A stretch of DNA of 64,000 nucleotides from Pseudoalteromonas sp. GCY (GTDB taxonomy: Bacteria > Pseudomonadota > Gammaproteobacteria > Enterobacterales > Alteromonadaceae). The stretch covers positions 856,501-920,500 of the forward strand of contig NZ_CP068023.1 of the NCBI RefSeq assembly GCF_016695175.1, written 5' to 3'. The notes below the pieces were generated by a model, which saw nothing but the letters and a program-made list of their open reading frames with translations, was not told where the DNA came from and made no database searches. Position 1 is the stretch's first letter; each line of letters begins with the position of its first letter. The translations under genes were made by a program, and so were the position numbers. Below, one piece after another: positions 47,501 through 58,473 of the stretch.

Positions 47501-48448
47501 TTAGTGTTGAAACATCGCAGAGATTGACTCTTCGTTGCTGATACGGCGGATAGTTTCGGCCATCATATCTGCAAGTGTTAGTACTTTGATGTTATCAAGC
47601 GCTTTCAATTCATCAGAAAGTGGAATTGAGTCAGTCACGATAACTTCATCGATAACTGAGTTGCGTAGGTTTTCCGCAGCATTGCCCGAAAGTACTGGGT
47701 GGGTTGCGTAAGCGAATACGCGTTTTGCACCGTGCTCTTTAAGTGCTGCTGCTGCTTTACATAAAGTACCGCCTGTATCTATCATGTCATCGACAATGAT
47801 ACAGTCACGACCAGCAACATCACCAATGATGTGCATAACTTGAGAAACGTTAGCCTGTGGACGACGCTTATCAATGATCGCTAGGTCTTTATCATCTAAC
47901 AGTTTTGCAATCGCACGAGCACGAACCACACCACCGATATCAGGTGAAACTACTACTACATCTTCGAACTTACGCTCTTTCATGTCTTCGATTAGCACTG
48001 GGCTACCGAATACATTGTCAACAGGTACGTCGAAGAAGCCTTGGATTTGTTCTGCGTGTAGGTCAACGGTAAGAACACGGTCAACACCTACGCTTGAAAG
48101 GAAGTCTGCAACAACTTTAGCAGTAATTGGAACACGAGCAGAGCGCACGCGGCGGTCTTGACGTGCGTAACCGAAATAAGGAATAACGGCTGTGATACGA
48201 CCAGCAGATGCACGACGTAGCGCATCAACCATGACGATTAACTCCATTAAATTATCATTTGTAGGAGCACATGTTGATTGGATGATGAATACATCTGAAC
48301 CACGAACGTTTTCGTTGATTTGAACGCTAATTTCACCGTCGCTAAAACGGCCAACAACGGCATCACCTAACTCAATAAACAAACGTTTTGCAACTTTTTG
48401 AGCTAGCTCAGGTGTTGCGTTACCAGCGAAGAGCTTCATGTCGGGCAC
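47501..48448 (-). CDS. prs: Ribose-phosphate pyrophosphokinase
   Basis: Makes PRPP from ribose 5-phosphate and ATP for purine, pyrimidine, NAD, His and Trp synthesis. The start is a GTG at 48448 ([15 protein letters not shown]) with AGGA upstream, giving 315 residues exactly as in E. coli; the frame is open further upstream to 48514 but without family similarity. Signature motifs are [17 protein letters not shown] and the PRPP-binding [19 protein letters not shown]. Confidence 0.97.
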   Translation of the reverse strand: MPDMKLFAGNATPELAQKVAKRLFIELGDAVVGRFSDGEISVQINENVRGSDVFIIQSTCAPTNDNLMELIVMVDALRRASAGRITAVIPYFGYARQDRRVRSARVPITAKVVADFLSSVGVDRVLTVDLHAEQIQGFFDVPVDNVFGSPVLIEDMKERKFEDVVVVSPDIGGVVRARAIAKLLDDKDLAIIDKRRPQANVSQVMHIIGDVAGRDCIIVDDMIDTGGTLCKAAAALKEHGAKRVFAYATHPVLSGNAAENLRNSVIDEVIVTDSIPLSDELKALDNIKVLTLADMMAETIRRISNEESISAMFQH

Positions 48449-48540
48449 GGTAGGGTTCCTCAGGCACTGAATTTTTTGGACTAACATGCAATGACCATGA
48501 AATAAAAAAGTCAAAACAAGCTAACTTAAACAATTTACTT

Positions 48541-49389
48541 CTAGTTTTGCCAAGCGCGCAATTGTCGATGACAAATTGACTCACTTGTATTTTGGGCAAT
48601 AAAGCCCTGCCAAGATGAAGGTAGAGTTTCGAGCACACGCAGCGCTGCCTCACGATTTTCAAACTCCGCGAAACAACAAGCTCCAGTACCAGTCATTTTG
48701 GTTGGTGCATATTTTAGCAACCACGCGAGGGTCTTTTCAACCTCGGGGTAAAGCTTTTTGACAAGAGTTTGACAGTCGTTGCCCGTATCCGAGAGTTTCC
48801 AACCGCTTTTTAGCTTAGGCGTATTGCGCGGTAAGTCTGGGTGAGTAAAGACTAATGCTGTGCTGACATGAATGGCTGGTGCGACCACCAAATACCATTT
48901 TTGGGCGATATCAATTGGCTCAAGTTGCTCCCCAACGCCGTGGGCTACAGCTGTTTTACCTTCAACAAAAACAGGCACATCGGCGCCTAGCTGGAGACCG
49001 AGTTTTGCAAGTTCTGGGATAGTAAGCTGACATTGCCACAGCGTATTGAGTGCCAATAAAGTCGTGGCAGCATCAGACGAACCACCACCAACACCTCCAC
49101 CCATGGGAAGCTGTTTATTTAAGTGAATGTCGACACCAGCCGCAATTTTTTTATAGGGCTCAAGAATTTTGGCGGCTTTATAAATGAGGTTATCTTCAAG
49201 TGGAATACCTGCGGTGTCACCACAAACGACGATTTCTTGCTGGTTACTGGTTAGCGTAAATGCTAATTCATCACCAAAATCTAAGAAAGTAAATAAAGTT
49301 TCTAGTTCATGGTAGCCGTCTTCTCGACGGCCATTGATATGCAAAAAAAGATTTAATTTTGCCGGAGCGCTTAGCGTCAATGTCTTCAT
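48541..49389 (-). CDS. ispE: 4-diphosphocytidyl-2-C-methyl-D-erythritol kinase
   Basis: GHMP-family kinase of the MEP isoprenoid pathway. Substrate motif SAPAKLNLFLHINGRREDGYH at the N terminus, ATP-binding PMGGGVGGGSSDAA near residue 92, and C-terminal MTGTGACCFAEF. 282 residues. The start overlaps the lolB stop (ATGA). Confidence 0.97.
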   Translation of the reverse strand: MKTLTLSAPAKLNLFLHINGRREDGYHELETLFTFLDFGDELAFTLTSNQQEIVVCGDTAGIPLEDNLIYKAAKILEPYKKIAAGVDIHLNKQLPMGGGVGGGSSDAATTLLALNTLWQCQLTIPELAKLGLQLGADVPVFVEGKTAVAHGVGEQLEPIDIAQKWYLVVAPAIHVSTALVFTHPDLPRNTPKLKSGWKLSDTGNDCQTLVKKLYPEVEKTLAWLLKYAPTKMTGTGACCFAEFENREAALRVLETLPSSWQGFIAQNTSESICHRQLRAWQN

Positions 49390-49991
49390 TTAAACTGCCA
49401 TGAAGTGATTAATACTTTGACCTCAATATTGGTCGATGAGAGTTTCATGCGGCTAGGCAGCCACATTCCATCTTGCATTTTATATTGTTGATAGGTGATT
49501 TGCCACACTCGGCCAGATGGGCTTTGCCACTGTGCATTGCTTATTCTGCCAAGGTCATCAAGTTCGCTGGCTGGTGCTTCAATTAAGCCCGTTAGCCACT
49601 GAGGGGCTTGATTTACCGGAAGAGAGAGACCACTTAAACGCTTAACTAGGTCGCTACTGTCCATGCCTTTATGGACATTGTCTTCAAAGGTCAGCTCCGA
49701 ATGTGTGTCTAATTCTTCTAGCTCGAATATGCGGGTGCCAACAAAGCTGGTTAAAATCAGATTTTGTTTATCTTCTTTTAAATACCAATTAAAGTTAGTT
49801 GATTGACGATTGTCTGGGGCAATAAATGCAAGTTTACCTCTCGCTTGCCAATTTTTTTGTTGTTTTAGCCTAGATTGCCAGTCTTGTGCTACGTTTTGCT
49901 GAGGTAATTGTTGCGCACAACCGGTTAAAATTAATAAAAATATGAGTAAAATCAAATGAAGTTGTCTCAAAGGCCTTTCCTTACTTTCCAT
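49386..49991 (-). CDS. lolB: Outer-membrane lipoprotein receptor LolB
   Basis: Accepts lipoproteins from LolA and inserts them in the outer membrane. The lipobox is LILTGC after the hydrophobic LILLIFLL. I give the ATG at 49991; a TTG at 49970 (MRQLHLILLIF) has the better ribosome site (AAGGAAAGG) and may be the true start. About 195 residues, with WQARGKLAFIAPDNRQSTNF typical of the family. It is divergent from hemA (62 bases), as in E. coli. Confidence 0.93.
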   Translation of the reverse strand: MESKERPLRQLHLILLIFLLILTGCAQQLPQQNVAQDWQSRLKQQKNWQARGKLAFIAPDNRQSTNFNWYLKEDKQNLILTSFVGTRIFELEELDTHSELTFEDNVHKGMDSSDLVKRLSGLSLPVNQAPQWLTGLIEAPASELDDLGRISNAQWQSPSGRVWQITYQQYKMQDGMWLPSRMKLSSTNIEVKVLITSWQFK

Positions 49992-50053
49992 ATTCGATTG
50001 ATTTTTGGTAAAATTGCCCGCTTTAAAGCAGGGCTCGAGCAATACTGGCATCT

Positions 50054-51310
50054 ATGACCATCATCGCACTTGGTATCAATCACAAAACCGCGTCTGTAGA
50101 ATTACGTGAAAAAGTTGCGTTTTCTCCAGAACAGCTTACAGAAGCATTGCACCAACTCCAACATTCTTCGCAGTTTAAAGAATCTGTGATTGTGTCGACC
50201 TGCAATCGAACCGAGATCTATTGTAGCCTTGAGTCTGCTGATCCCCAAGCACTACTCGGTTGGTTGTCAGATTTTCATAACATAGAGCAACGAGACTTAA
50301 CAGAAAATGTCTATGTGCATATGAATCAGGATGCGGTGAACCATTTAATGCGAGTTGCCTGCGGTCTTGACTCATTGGTTTTAGGTGAGCCACAAATTCT
50401 TGGGCAAATTAAACAAGCTTTTAGTACAGCCAAACAACACCATGCAATTCAGCCAACATTTGAGCGCTTATTCCAAAAGACTTTTTCGGTGGCGAAGCAA
50501 GTGCGAACTGAAACCGATATTGGTGCAAGTGCTGTCTCAGTTGCATATGCCGCTGTTAACTTGGCAAAGCATATTTATGGTCAATTGGATAAAACTCAGG
50601 TCTTGTTAATTGGTGCCGGTGAAACAATTGAGTTAGTTGCTAAACACTTATCGCAGCATAATCCAAAGTCAATCACAGTCGCGAACCGCACAATTGAGCG
50701 TGCACAAAACCTAGCAAAAGAAGTTGGCGGCAGTGTTATTTCACTGGCACAGTTGCCAGATGCGCTACCAAGTGCAGACATTGTTATTAGTTCAACTGCG
50801 AGCACCTTACCAATTATCGGTAAGGGAGTGGTCGAGCAAGCGCTTAAAAAACGTCGCCATAAACCAATGTTATTTATCGATATCGCGGTGCCTCGCGATA
50901 TCGAAAGCCAAGTGTCAGAGCTGGATGCCGCTTATCTTTATTCAGTTGATGACCTTCAGGCGATAGTCAATGAAAACTTGGCCAGTCGTGAACAAGCGGC
51001 CATTGAAGCGCAGCAGATCATCGATGTACGCACGCAAGAGTTTTCCGAGTGGCAACGTTCGCTGCATTCAGTGGATGTGATTAGGCAGTATCGCCAAAGC
51101 GCGCAAGAAATTAAAAATGAGCTCGTGGACAAAGCACTAAATCAGCTACAATCGGGCAAAGAAGCAGATAAAATTATTATTGAATTAGCAAATAAGCTGA
51201 GTAATCGACTAACACACGCACCAACACGCGCCATTCAAGAGGCTGCGAAAGAAGGCGATATAGATAAGTTAGCGCAACTCAAGCAAACATTAGGTATTGA
51301 GCAGGAATAA
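50054..51310 (+). CDS. hemA: Glutamyl-tRNA reductase
   Basis: First enzyme of tetrapyrrole synthesis from Glu-tRNA. Catalytic C50 in STCNRTEIYC, the signature GLDSLVLGEPQILGQIK, NADPH fold LLIGAGETIELVAKHL. 418 residues, equal to E. coli. It leads the rightward operon with prfA and prmC. Confidence 0.98.
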   Translation: MTIIALGINHKTASVELREKVAFSPEQLTEALHQLQHSSQFKESVIVSTCNRTEIYCSLESADPQALLGWLSDFHNIEQRDLTENVYVHMNQDAVNHLMRVACGLDSLVLGEPQILGQIKQAFSTAKQHHAIQPTFERLFQKTFSVAKQVRTETDIGASAVSVAYAAVNLAKHIYGQLDKTQVLLIGAGETIELVAKHLSQHNPKSITVANRTIERAQNLAKEVGGSVISLAQLPDALPSADIVISSTASTLPIIGKGVVEQALKKRRHKPMLFIDIAVPRDIESQVSELDAAYLYSVDDLQAIVNENLASREQAAIEAQQIIDVRTQEFSEWQRSLHSVDVIRQYRQSAQEIKNELVDKALNQLQSGKEADKIIIELANKLSNRLTHAPTRAIQEAAKEGDIDKLAQLKQTLGIEQE

Positions 51311-51317
51311 CGTGTAA

Positions 51318-52406
51318 ATGAAAGAGTCTGTATATCGTAAGTTAGAAACCTTAGTAGAGCGCTATGAAGAAGTTCAAGCGATGCTAAGCTCGCCTGAGGT
51401 GATTAGCGATCAGAACCGCTTTCGCGCCTTGTCAAAAGAGTTTTCAGAATTGGAAGACGTAGTTAAAGCGTTTACAGCCTACCAACAGGCTCAGGAAGAC
51501 GTCGCAACTGCAGAAGAAATGCTAAAAGACTCAGATCCAGACATGCGTGAAATGGCACAGGAAGAGTATAAAGAAGCAAAAGCTGCCATTGCTGCGCTTG
51601 AAGATGACCTTCAAGTATTGATGTTACCCAAAGATCCAAAAGACAATAACAACGTATTCTTGGAAGTGCGTGCGGGAACGGGTGGTGATGAAGCCGCGAT
51701 TTTCGCTGGCGATTTATTCCGTATGTATAGCCGCTATGCAGAAACGCAAAAGTGGCGCGTTGAAATCGTGAGCGCTAACGAAGGCGAGCACGGTGGCTAT
51801 AAAGAAGTTATCGCTAACATTAGCGGTGACGGTGTTTATGGCAAACTTAAGTTTGAATCTGGCGCTCACCGTGTGCAACGTGTGCCTGAAACCGAATCTC
51901 AAGGCCGTGTTCACACCTCTGCGTGTACGGTTGCCGTGATGGCAGAGATCCCAGAGGCAGAAGCAATCGAAATTAATCCATCCGATCTAAAAGTGGATAC
52001 TTTCCGCGCCTCAGGTGCAGGTGGTCAGCACGTAAACAAAACCGATTCTGCTATTCGTATCACTCACTTGCCGACAGGCGTCGTGGTTGAATGTCAGGAC
52101 GAACGTTCACAACATAAAAACAGAGCGAAAGCGCTGTCTGTACTAAGTGCGCGTTTACAGCAAGCAGAAGATGAAAAACGTGCAGCGGCAGAAGCTTCTG
52201 AACGTCGTAATCTAGTAGGTAGCGGTGACCGCTCTGAGCGTATTCGTACTTACAACTTCCCGCAGGGCCGTATTACCGATCACCGTATCAACTTGACGCT
52301 GTATCGCCTTAATGAAGTGATCTCTGGCGAGTTGGGTGCTGTTATCGATCCGCTGGTTATTGAATATCAGGCTGATCTACTAGCAGCAATGAGCGAAAGC
52401 GATTAA
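51318..52406 (+). CDS. prfA: Peptide chain release factor 1
   Basis: Decodes UAA and UAG. The peptidyl-hydrolysis GGQ lies in [18 protein letters not shown] (about residue 235) and is methylated by the product of the next gene. The PxT-type stop-codon reader region is [15 protein letters not shown] nearby. 362 residues. Its stop TAA overlaps the prmC start ATG by one base. Confidence 0.98.
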   Translation: MKESVYRKLETLVERYEEVQAMLSSPEVISDQNRFRALSKEFSELEDVVKAFTAYQQAQEDVATAEEMLKDSDPDMREMAQEEYKEAKAAIAALEDDLQVLMLPKDPKDNNNVFLEVRAGTGGDEAAIFAGDLFRMYSRYAETQKWRVEIVSANEGEHGGYKEVIANISGDGVYGKLKFESGAHRVQRVPETESQGRVHTSACTVAVMAEIPEAEAIEINPSDLKVDTFRASGAGGQHVNKTDSAIRITHLPTGVVVECQDERSQHKNRAKALSVLSARLQQAEDEKRAAAEASERRNLVGSGDRSERIRTYNFPQGRITDHRINLTLYRLNEVISGELGAVIDPLVIEYQADLLAAMSESD

Positions 52407-53248
52407 TGCCAACACTTAACATTGCCCAAGCCGTTGCTTGGGCAACTTCTGAGCTGTTACCACACTCCGAGTCAGCAAAGCTCGATAGCGAAGTGTTGTT
52501 ACTCCATGTTATCGATAAAAACCGCACTTATCTCTTTACTTGGCCCGAAGCTGAGCTTTCGGCACTAGAGCAGCAGCAATTCGAAGAATGTATCGCACGC
52601 CGTGTTACGGGAGAGCCTGTCGCACACATCACAGGTCAAAGAGAATTCTGGAGTCTGCCTTTAAAAGTCAACAACAGCACGCTTATTCCAAGGCCTGATA
52701 CTGAAACACTGGTTGAGCATGTTTTAACACTCAGCATGCCAAAAGACGCTCAGGTGCTAGACTTAGGCACGGGTACTGGCGCGATTGCACTGGCGTTGGC
52801 GAGTGAATATCCAGCTTGGCAAATCACCGCAGTAGATGCTTCAGCAGACGCCGTGGCCCTTGCAAAGTCTAATCAATCTCAGTTGGGCTTTAATAACGTG
52901 TCGATTTTGCAAAGTGATTGGTTTAGTGCGGTTGCAGAGCAACAGTTTGATTTGATTGTGAGTAATCCACCTTATATTGATGAAGCCGATCACCACTTAT
53001 CACAAGGTGATGTGAGATTTGAGCCGCTCAGTGCGCTGGTCGCGGATGACCATGGCTATGCGGATATTTTTCATATCATCAGGACGGCTAAGCAACATCT
53101 GAACTCGGGGGGATATTTGCTACTTGAACATGGTTTTGAGCAAGCAGATAAGATCCAACAGTTTTTTGCAGAAATGGCGTATATTAATATACTTACAATA
53201 AAAGATATGGCAGGGTGTGATAGAGTGACGTTGGCAATGTTGCCGTAA
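52406..53248 (+). CDS. prmC: Release factor glutamine methyltransferase
   Basis: Methylates the GGQ glutamine of RF1 and RF2. SAM motif VLDLGTGTGAIALALA, catalytic SNPPYIDEAD, and family N-terminal helix region (RREFWSLPLKVN-like REFWSLPL, LIPRPDTETLVE). 280 residues. Start and stop coupling with prfA (TAATG). Confidence 0.97.
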   Translation: MPTLNIAQAVAWATSELLPHSESAKLDSEVLLLHVIDKNRTYLFTWPEAELSALEQQQFEECIARRVTGEPVAHITGQREFWSLPLKVNNSTLIPRPDTETLVEHVLTLSMPKDAQVLDLGTGTGAIALALASEYPAWQITAVDASADAVALAKSNQSQLGFNNVSILQSDWFSAVAEQQFDLIVSNPPYIDEADHHLSQGDVRFEPLSALVADDHGYADIFHIIRTAKQHLNSGGYLLLEHGFEQADKIQQFFAEMAYINILTIKDMAGCDRVTLAMLP

Positions 53249-53295
53249 AGTCATGAACTCATACGAAAGTTAGGCGCTTCAATAGGATCCGCAAT

Positions 53296-54837
53296 ATGGA
53301 TGATTTTTTGTTTTCAGACGAACCCGCTGACGTAGTTGAACCTGAAAAAGTAGGCACTTGGAAGGTTATTATTGTCGATGATGAGCCCGAAGTGCATGCA
53401 GTGACAAAGTTAGCACTGAGTGACTTTGAGTTTCAAAAAAAGCGTCTGGAATTTATTAGCGCTTATTCGGGTGAAGAAGCAAAGAAAATCGTCGATGCCA
53501 ATCCCGATGCTGCGGTGGTGTTACTGGATGTTGTCATGGAAACCGACGATGCTGGTTTGCAGGTCGCAAAATACATTCGTGAAACCGCCAAAAACAATCA
53601 TATCCGTATTATTTTAAGAACTGGTCAGCCGGGTCAAGCGCCTGAGCGCCAAGTTATCGTGAACTACGATATCAACGACTATAAGTCAAAAACAGAACTC
53701 ACCGCGCAAAAACTCTTTACTGTAGTCATGTCGAGTTTACGTTCATATCGCGACATTCTCGCCATCGATCAATCAAGACAAGGGCTTGAGAAAATCATTA
53801 AAGCCTCCCGTGATATTTTTGCTACTCACTCAATTGAGAGTTTTATTGAGGGCGTGTTACAGCAACTCACTTCGCTGATAGGTACGGTCGACCAAGCCAT
53901 GTATGCAACGTCACTTGCGGCGGGTAAAGAGCCTGGTCAAACGAACGATCAACTGGTTGTATTTGCAGGGCGTGGAGAGTTTGAAAGTAGCGAAGGTAAG
54001 CCGATTTCTGAAGTGCTTAGCAGCGATCAAATGGATGCCTGCTTAAAAGCACTACAAGATAAAGACATTGTATATAAAGACAATTACCTATTTGCCTATT
54101 GCTCCAGTGACTATAACCACGCCTCAATGCTATTTGTGTCTGGTATTCCTGAGTTCTTAACCGAAACTCAGCGTCATTTAATTGATATTTTTGCTCAGAA
54201 TATGCAATTGGCGTACGAAAATGTACAGCTACAAGCCGAGATTGAAGATACCCAGCAAGAACTGGTGATCCGTTTAAGTGAAGCGCTTGAGCTTCATTCC
54301 ACCAATACCGGCAATCATGTTAAGCGCGTAGCATATCTTTGTCATACGCTTGCCAAAGAAATGGGTCTTTCTGATAAAGAAGCTGAGCTGGTGAAAATGG
54401 CGTCACCACTGCACGATGTGGGTAAAGTTGGAATTCCTGACGCGATTTTAAATAAGCCTAGCAAGCTGGATGACGAAGAGTGGAAAGTCATGCAAACCCA
54501 TACAGACAAAGGCTTTGACTTGTTAAAAGATTCTCGCCGTGAGATTGTCAGTGCGGGCGCGTTAATCGCTCGAGACCACCATGAAAAATGGGATGGCAGC
54601 GGTTATCCTAAAGGCAAAAAAGGCGATGAAATACACCTTTATGGTCGCATCGTAGCACTAGCTGATGTGTATGATGCTTTACGCCATAAACGTTGCTACA
54701 AAGAGGCATGGAGCCAAGAAGAAGCGCAAAAAGAGATTACTGCGCAAAAGGGAAAACACTTTGATCCTAAACTCGTAGATGTATTCAACCGTTGTATTAA
54801 TGAGTTAGAATTGATCCTACAACGTTTCCCTGATTAG
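53296..54837 (+). CDS. HD-GYP domain response regulator (c-di-GMP phosphodiesterase type)
   Basis: Domains in order: receiver (VIIVDDEPEVHAVT, phospho-acceptor D78 in VVLLDVVMET), a DUF3369 sensor-like domain (about 165-320), then an HD-GYP domain with HDVGKVGIPDAIL, HTDKGFDLL, HHEKWDGSGYP and LADVYDALRHKRCYK. All metal and signature residues of HD-GYP are intact, so activity on c-di-GMP is likely. It is inserted between prmC and sirB2 on the same strand; no cognate kinase is adjacent. Confidence 0.9.
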   Translation: MDDFLFSDEPADVVEPEKVGTWKVIIVDDEPEVHAVTKLALSDFEFQKKRLEFISAYSGEEAKKIVDANPDAAVVLLDVVMETDDAGLQVAKYIRETAKNNHIRIILRTGQPGQAPERQVIVNYDINDYKSKTELTAQKLFTVVMSSLRSYRDILAIDQSRQGLEKIIKASRDIFATHSIESFIEGVLQQLTSLIGTVDQAMYATSLAAGKEPGQTNDQLVVFAGRGEFESSEGKPISEVLSSDQMDACLKALQDKDIVYKDNYLFAYCSSDYNHASMLFVSGIPEFLTETQRHLIDIFAQNMQLAYENVQLQAEIEDTQQELVIRLSEALELHSTNTGNHVKRVAYLCHTLAKEMGLSDKEAELVKMASPLHDVGKVGIPDAILNKPSKLDDEEWKVMQTHTDKGFDLLKDSRREIVSAGALIARDHHEKWDGSGYPKGKKGDEIHLYGRIVALADVYDALRHKRCYKEAWSQEEAQKEITAQKGKHFDPKLVDVFNRCINELELILQRFPD

Positions 54838-54845
54838 AGAATAAT

Positions 54846-55220
54846 ATGGATTACATGGCGTTAAAACATACGCACTTACTATTTGTGGTATTGAGCATAG
54901 TGCTATTTTACACTCGCGCGTTTTCGCGTTTGGGCTCTGGTAAATTAGCAGCAAACAAAGGCGTGTTTATTACCAGTCACAGTGTAGACACTTTGTTGTT
55001 AGTTACAGCGGTTATTTTGGCGGTAACGGCGGGGCTCAACCCTGCACAACAACCTTGGCTGCTACAAAAAATTGTTTTAGTGTTTGGTTATATTGCGCTG
55101 GGTTTTGTTATTGCAAAAGCAAGTGTTAAAAAGACCAAATATTTGGCGCTAGGCGCTGCAACATTGGTACTAATGGCCATCGCGCATCTCGCCGTAAGCA
55201 AACAAGGCTTCTTTGCTTAA
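54846..55220 (+). CDS. sirB2: SirB2 family membrane protein
   Basis: Four-helix membrane protein of 124 residues with family pattern KHTHLLFVVLSIVLFYTRAF, SHSVDTLLLVTAV and ILQKI-like LLQKIVLVFGYIALGF. Function is unknown. In E. coli the homolog (ychQ) follows prmC and precedes ychA (sirB1), matching the order here. An ATG three codons further in (54855) is an alternative start. Confidence 0.9.
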   Translation: MDYMALKHTHLLFVVLSIVLFYTRAFSRLGSGKLAANKGVFITSHSVDTLLLVTAVILAVTAGLNPAQQPWLLQKIVLVFGYIALGFVIAKASVKKTKYLALGAATLVLMAIAHLAVSKQGFFA

Positions 55221-55232
55221 CCATTTCAATTG

Positions 55233-55262
55233 GCGCTTGGCTTATCACCGAGCGCTTCTATA
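55233..55262 (+). terminator. Possible terminator after sirB2
   Basis: GCGCT-T-GG and CC-G-AGCGC form a stem with one wobble around CTTATCA, followed by TTCTATATCT. Confidence 0.5.
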
Positions 55263-55330
55263 TCTCCATAATAAGTAAACATTTTTACTATTTCAGCGAA
55301 CGATAGATTGGTATTACTAAATTTCCCCCC

Positions 55331-55358
55331 TTGGGAATATGACAAAAAGTGGTAAACT
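55331..55358 (+). promoter_or_regulatory. Possible promoter upstream of sirB1
   Basis: TTGGGA (55331-55336), 16 bases, TAAACT (55353-55358). Transcription would start near 55365, which favours the inner ATG (55400) of sirB1. Confidence 0.4.
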
Positions 55359-55399
55359 AGTCGTTCTAAATGAAAGCAATTCAAGAGAAACCGAATTCT

Positions 55400-56236
55400 A
55401 TGAAGAATGATATCTGGTTAGATGAGAATGACTTATCTCTCGATGACAATTCAGATGCATTTTCCTATCCGCCATTGATCCGTTGTATCAAGGCTGAGCA
55501 AAGTTGGGATGCACAAGCTGACACCAATGAAACTTTGTGTCAGTTAGCAGAGCTTGAATTTGCCGTGGATGAAATTCGCCATAAGCATGCAAACAATCAT
55601 AAATGTTTGGATGAAATCTTAGACGCTTTTTATACCTTGTGGCTATTCAGTGGCAGCAGTCAAAAGGTGCCTGAATATAAGCTCAATAGCGTTTGTTACG
55701 CACTTTCTATGCGCAGTGGTACCAATACCGCACTGGGTCTTGTCTTAGTGCATTTGCTTGAACGAGCGAAATTAGAGGCCAGTCTTGCTCTAAGTCAAGG
55801 GGAGATTGTCGTACACGTCGCTTTTAGCGAAGAAGAAGGTTATGTCATTGAGCCAAGCTCAGGCCACCAGAGCTGGTACATAATTCCAGAAAACGAAAAC
55901 AACCAAGATAAAGAGCAAGAAAAAGACCAAGAGCCGATGGAGCTTATTTTTAACGAAGAGTCGTTAAAGCTTTATTTGTCTCAGCAAAAGTGGGCGTTTA
56001 TTGCCGCAGAAAAGTTTGGTCACGCGCTAAGTTGCGTCGAGCAATTGATGGATATCTTAGGCGATGATCCTTATGAACGTCGTGATAGAGGCTATCTACT
56101 CAACCAATTAAATTGTCCGAAGATGGCAAAAGACGACTTACAATTTTTTGTTGATGAATGTCCGGACGACCCAACCATTGAAGTGATCCAGCATCAGATC
56201 AAAGAGTTGGCCGATCATAATAATATTTTGCATTAA
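55400..56236 (+). CDS. sirB1: SirB1 family protein (transglutaminase-like/TPR)
   Basis: A 278-residue protein of the SirB1 family (E. coli YchA): helical N-terminal part with VCYALSMRSGTNTALGLVLV and IVVHVAFSEEEGYVIEPSSG, then a TPR-like C-terminal part with DDPYERRDRGYLLNQLN and DDLQFFVDECPDDP. The family is transglutaminase-like without a known reaction. An ATG at 55370 is in frame, but it would be almost leaderless. The acidic stretch NNQDKEQEKDQEPM interrupts the domain compared with E. coli. Confidence 0.88.
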   Translation: MKNDIWLDENDLSLDDNSDAFSYPPLIRCIKAEQSWDAQADTNETLCQLAELEFAVDEIRHKHANNHKCLDEILDAFYTLWLFSGSSQKVPEYKLNSVCYALSMRSGTNTALGLVLVHLLERAKLEASLALSQGEIVVHVAFSEEEGYVIEPSSGHQSWYIIPENENNQDKEQEKDQEPMELIFNEESLKLYLSQQKWAFIAAEKFGHALSCVEQLMDILGDDPYERRDRGYLLNQLNCPKMAKDDLQFFVDECPDDPTIEVIQHQIKELADHNNILH

Positions 56237-56272
56237 AAATAGTTATATAAAAAATAATAACAGCGAGGATTT

Positions 56273-57523
56273 ATGGAGCAAAGCGCTGCGCTCGTTACCA
56301 ATAACGCGGTAATTATGGGCCTGTTGGCCGTTATTCTGGGATTTGTTTTTTACACATCGAGTCAAAAAAGCGGAGTTTGGGCAAAGTTTTACAAGTACGT
56401 GCCAGCGCTGTTGATGTGTTATTTCTTACCATCTCTGTTAAATACCTTTGGTATCGTTGATGGCAACAATAACGATGTTTACACGGTAGCAAAGTATTAT
56501 CTGTTACCCGCTTGTTTGGTGTTATTGACACTGAGTATTGACCTAAAATCGATAGCTGCTTTGGGTAAAAAGGCAATTATCATGTTCCTGACTGGAACTG
56601 TGGGTGTGGTGATTGGTGGCCCAATTGCGCTTTTAGTTACTGCTACCTTTATGCCTGAGCTACTTGGTGTAACTGGCCCAGAAGCTGTATGGCGTGGTAT
56701 GGCCGCGCTTGCAGGAAGCTGGATTGGTGGCGGTGCCAATATGGTGGCGATGAAAGAGATTTACGGCGCAGGCGGAGAAATCTTCACCATCATGGTAACG
56801 GTTGATATTGTTGTCGCAAACTTGTGGATGGCGTGCTTGCTTTATATGGCGGCGCGCAATAAAGAAATTGATGCGCGAACAGGGGCGGATACTTCTTCAA
56901 TCAATCGCCTAATTGACAAAGTACAAGCATTTGAAGCCGAGCACGCAAGAAAACCCGAGCTTAAAGATTTGATGATCCTCGTTGGTTTTGCTTTTGGTGC
57001 TACGGGGCTTGCGCATTTTGCTGCGGACCTACTGGTGCCATTTTTTAGTAGCAACTACCCAGAGCTGAAGAAGTTCTCTCTTCATAGCAAACTGTTTTGG
57101 ATCATTGTCCTCGTTACGACCATAGGTCTAGCACTTTCGTTTACCAAAGCACGTCAATATGAAGCGGTTGGCGCGTCAAAAATTGGCTCGAGCTTTTTAT
57201 ATATTTTAGTAGCAACCATTGGTCTACATATGGATATCACCAAAATTGTTGAGGCGCCTAAATACGTCGTTATTGGTGTTATTTGGATGGCCGTGCATGT
57301 TGGTTTGTTATTTATCGTTGCTAAATTAATTAAAGCACCTGTGTTTTATGTTGCCGTTGGCAGTAAAGCAAACATTGGTGGTGCGGCATCTGCGCCGGTG
57401 GTGGCCTCGGCGTTCCACCCAGCGCTCGCTCCGGTAGGTGTGTTACTGGCGGTGCTTGGTTATGCCCTTGGTACTTATATGGCTTGGTTATGCGGACAAT
57501 TGCTTCGTGTAATAGGCAGCTAA
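56273..57523 (+). CDS. DUF819 family integral membrane protein
   Basis: 416 residues with about ten to eleven helices and the DUF819 (YjcL-like) motifs AALAGSWIGGGANMVAMKE and GSKANIGGAASAPVVASAF. The two glycine-rich re-entrant-like segments resemble those of GltS/2-hydroxycarboxylate-type carriers, so a transporter role is inferred. It lies between sirB1 and kdsA, which are adjacent in E. coli, and ends 10 bases before kdsA. Confidence 0.85.
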   Translation: MEQSAALVTNNAVIMGLLAVILGFVFYTSSQKSGVWAKFYKYVPALLMCYFLPSLLNTFGIVDGNNNDVYTVAKYYLLPACLVLLTLSIDLKSIAALGKKAIIMFLTGTVGVVIGGPIALLVTATFMPELLGVTGPEAVWRGMAALAGSWIGGGANMVAMKEIYGAGGEIFTIMVTVDIVVANLWMACLLYMAARNKEIDARTGADTSSINRLIDKVQAFEAEHARKPELKDLMILVGFAFGATGLAHFAADLLVPFFSSNYPELKKFSLHSKLFWIIVLVTTIGLALSFTKARQYEAVGASKIGSSFLYILVATIGLHMDITKIVEAPKYVVIGVIWMAVHVGLLFIVAKLIKAPVFYVAVGSKANIGGAASAPVVASAFHPALAPVGVLLAVLGYALGTYMAWLCGQLLRVIGS

Positions 57524-57530
57524 AGGATAA

Positions 57531-58388
<858 letters not shown>

Positions 58389-58438
58389 TCTATACCCAAG
58401 CGACCTCATAATTAGATGTTGTTTGGGGATTTTACTTG

Positions 58439-58459
58439 CCCGCGGTTAGCGGGTTTTTT
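58439..58459 (+). terminator. Rho-independent terminator after kdsA
   Basis: CCCGC, loop GGTTA, GCGGG, then TTTTTT. It lies only 15 bases before the gcvA ATG, so gcvA's promoter must overlap it or lie upstream. Confidence 0.8.
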
Positions 58460-58473
58460 ATAGGCATGAATGA

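Noticed and set aside
56273..57523. Sodium/glutamate symporter GltS
   Set aside because: The membrane topology is similar, but AGSWIGGGANMVAM and GSKANIGGAASAP are DUF819 motifs and GltS signature blocks are missing.
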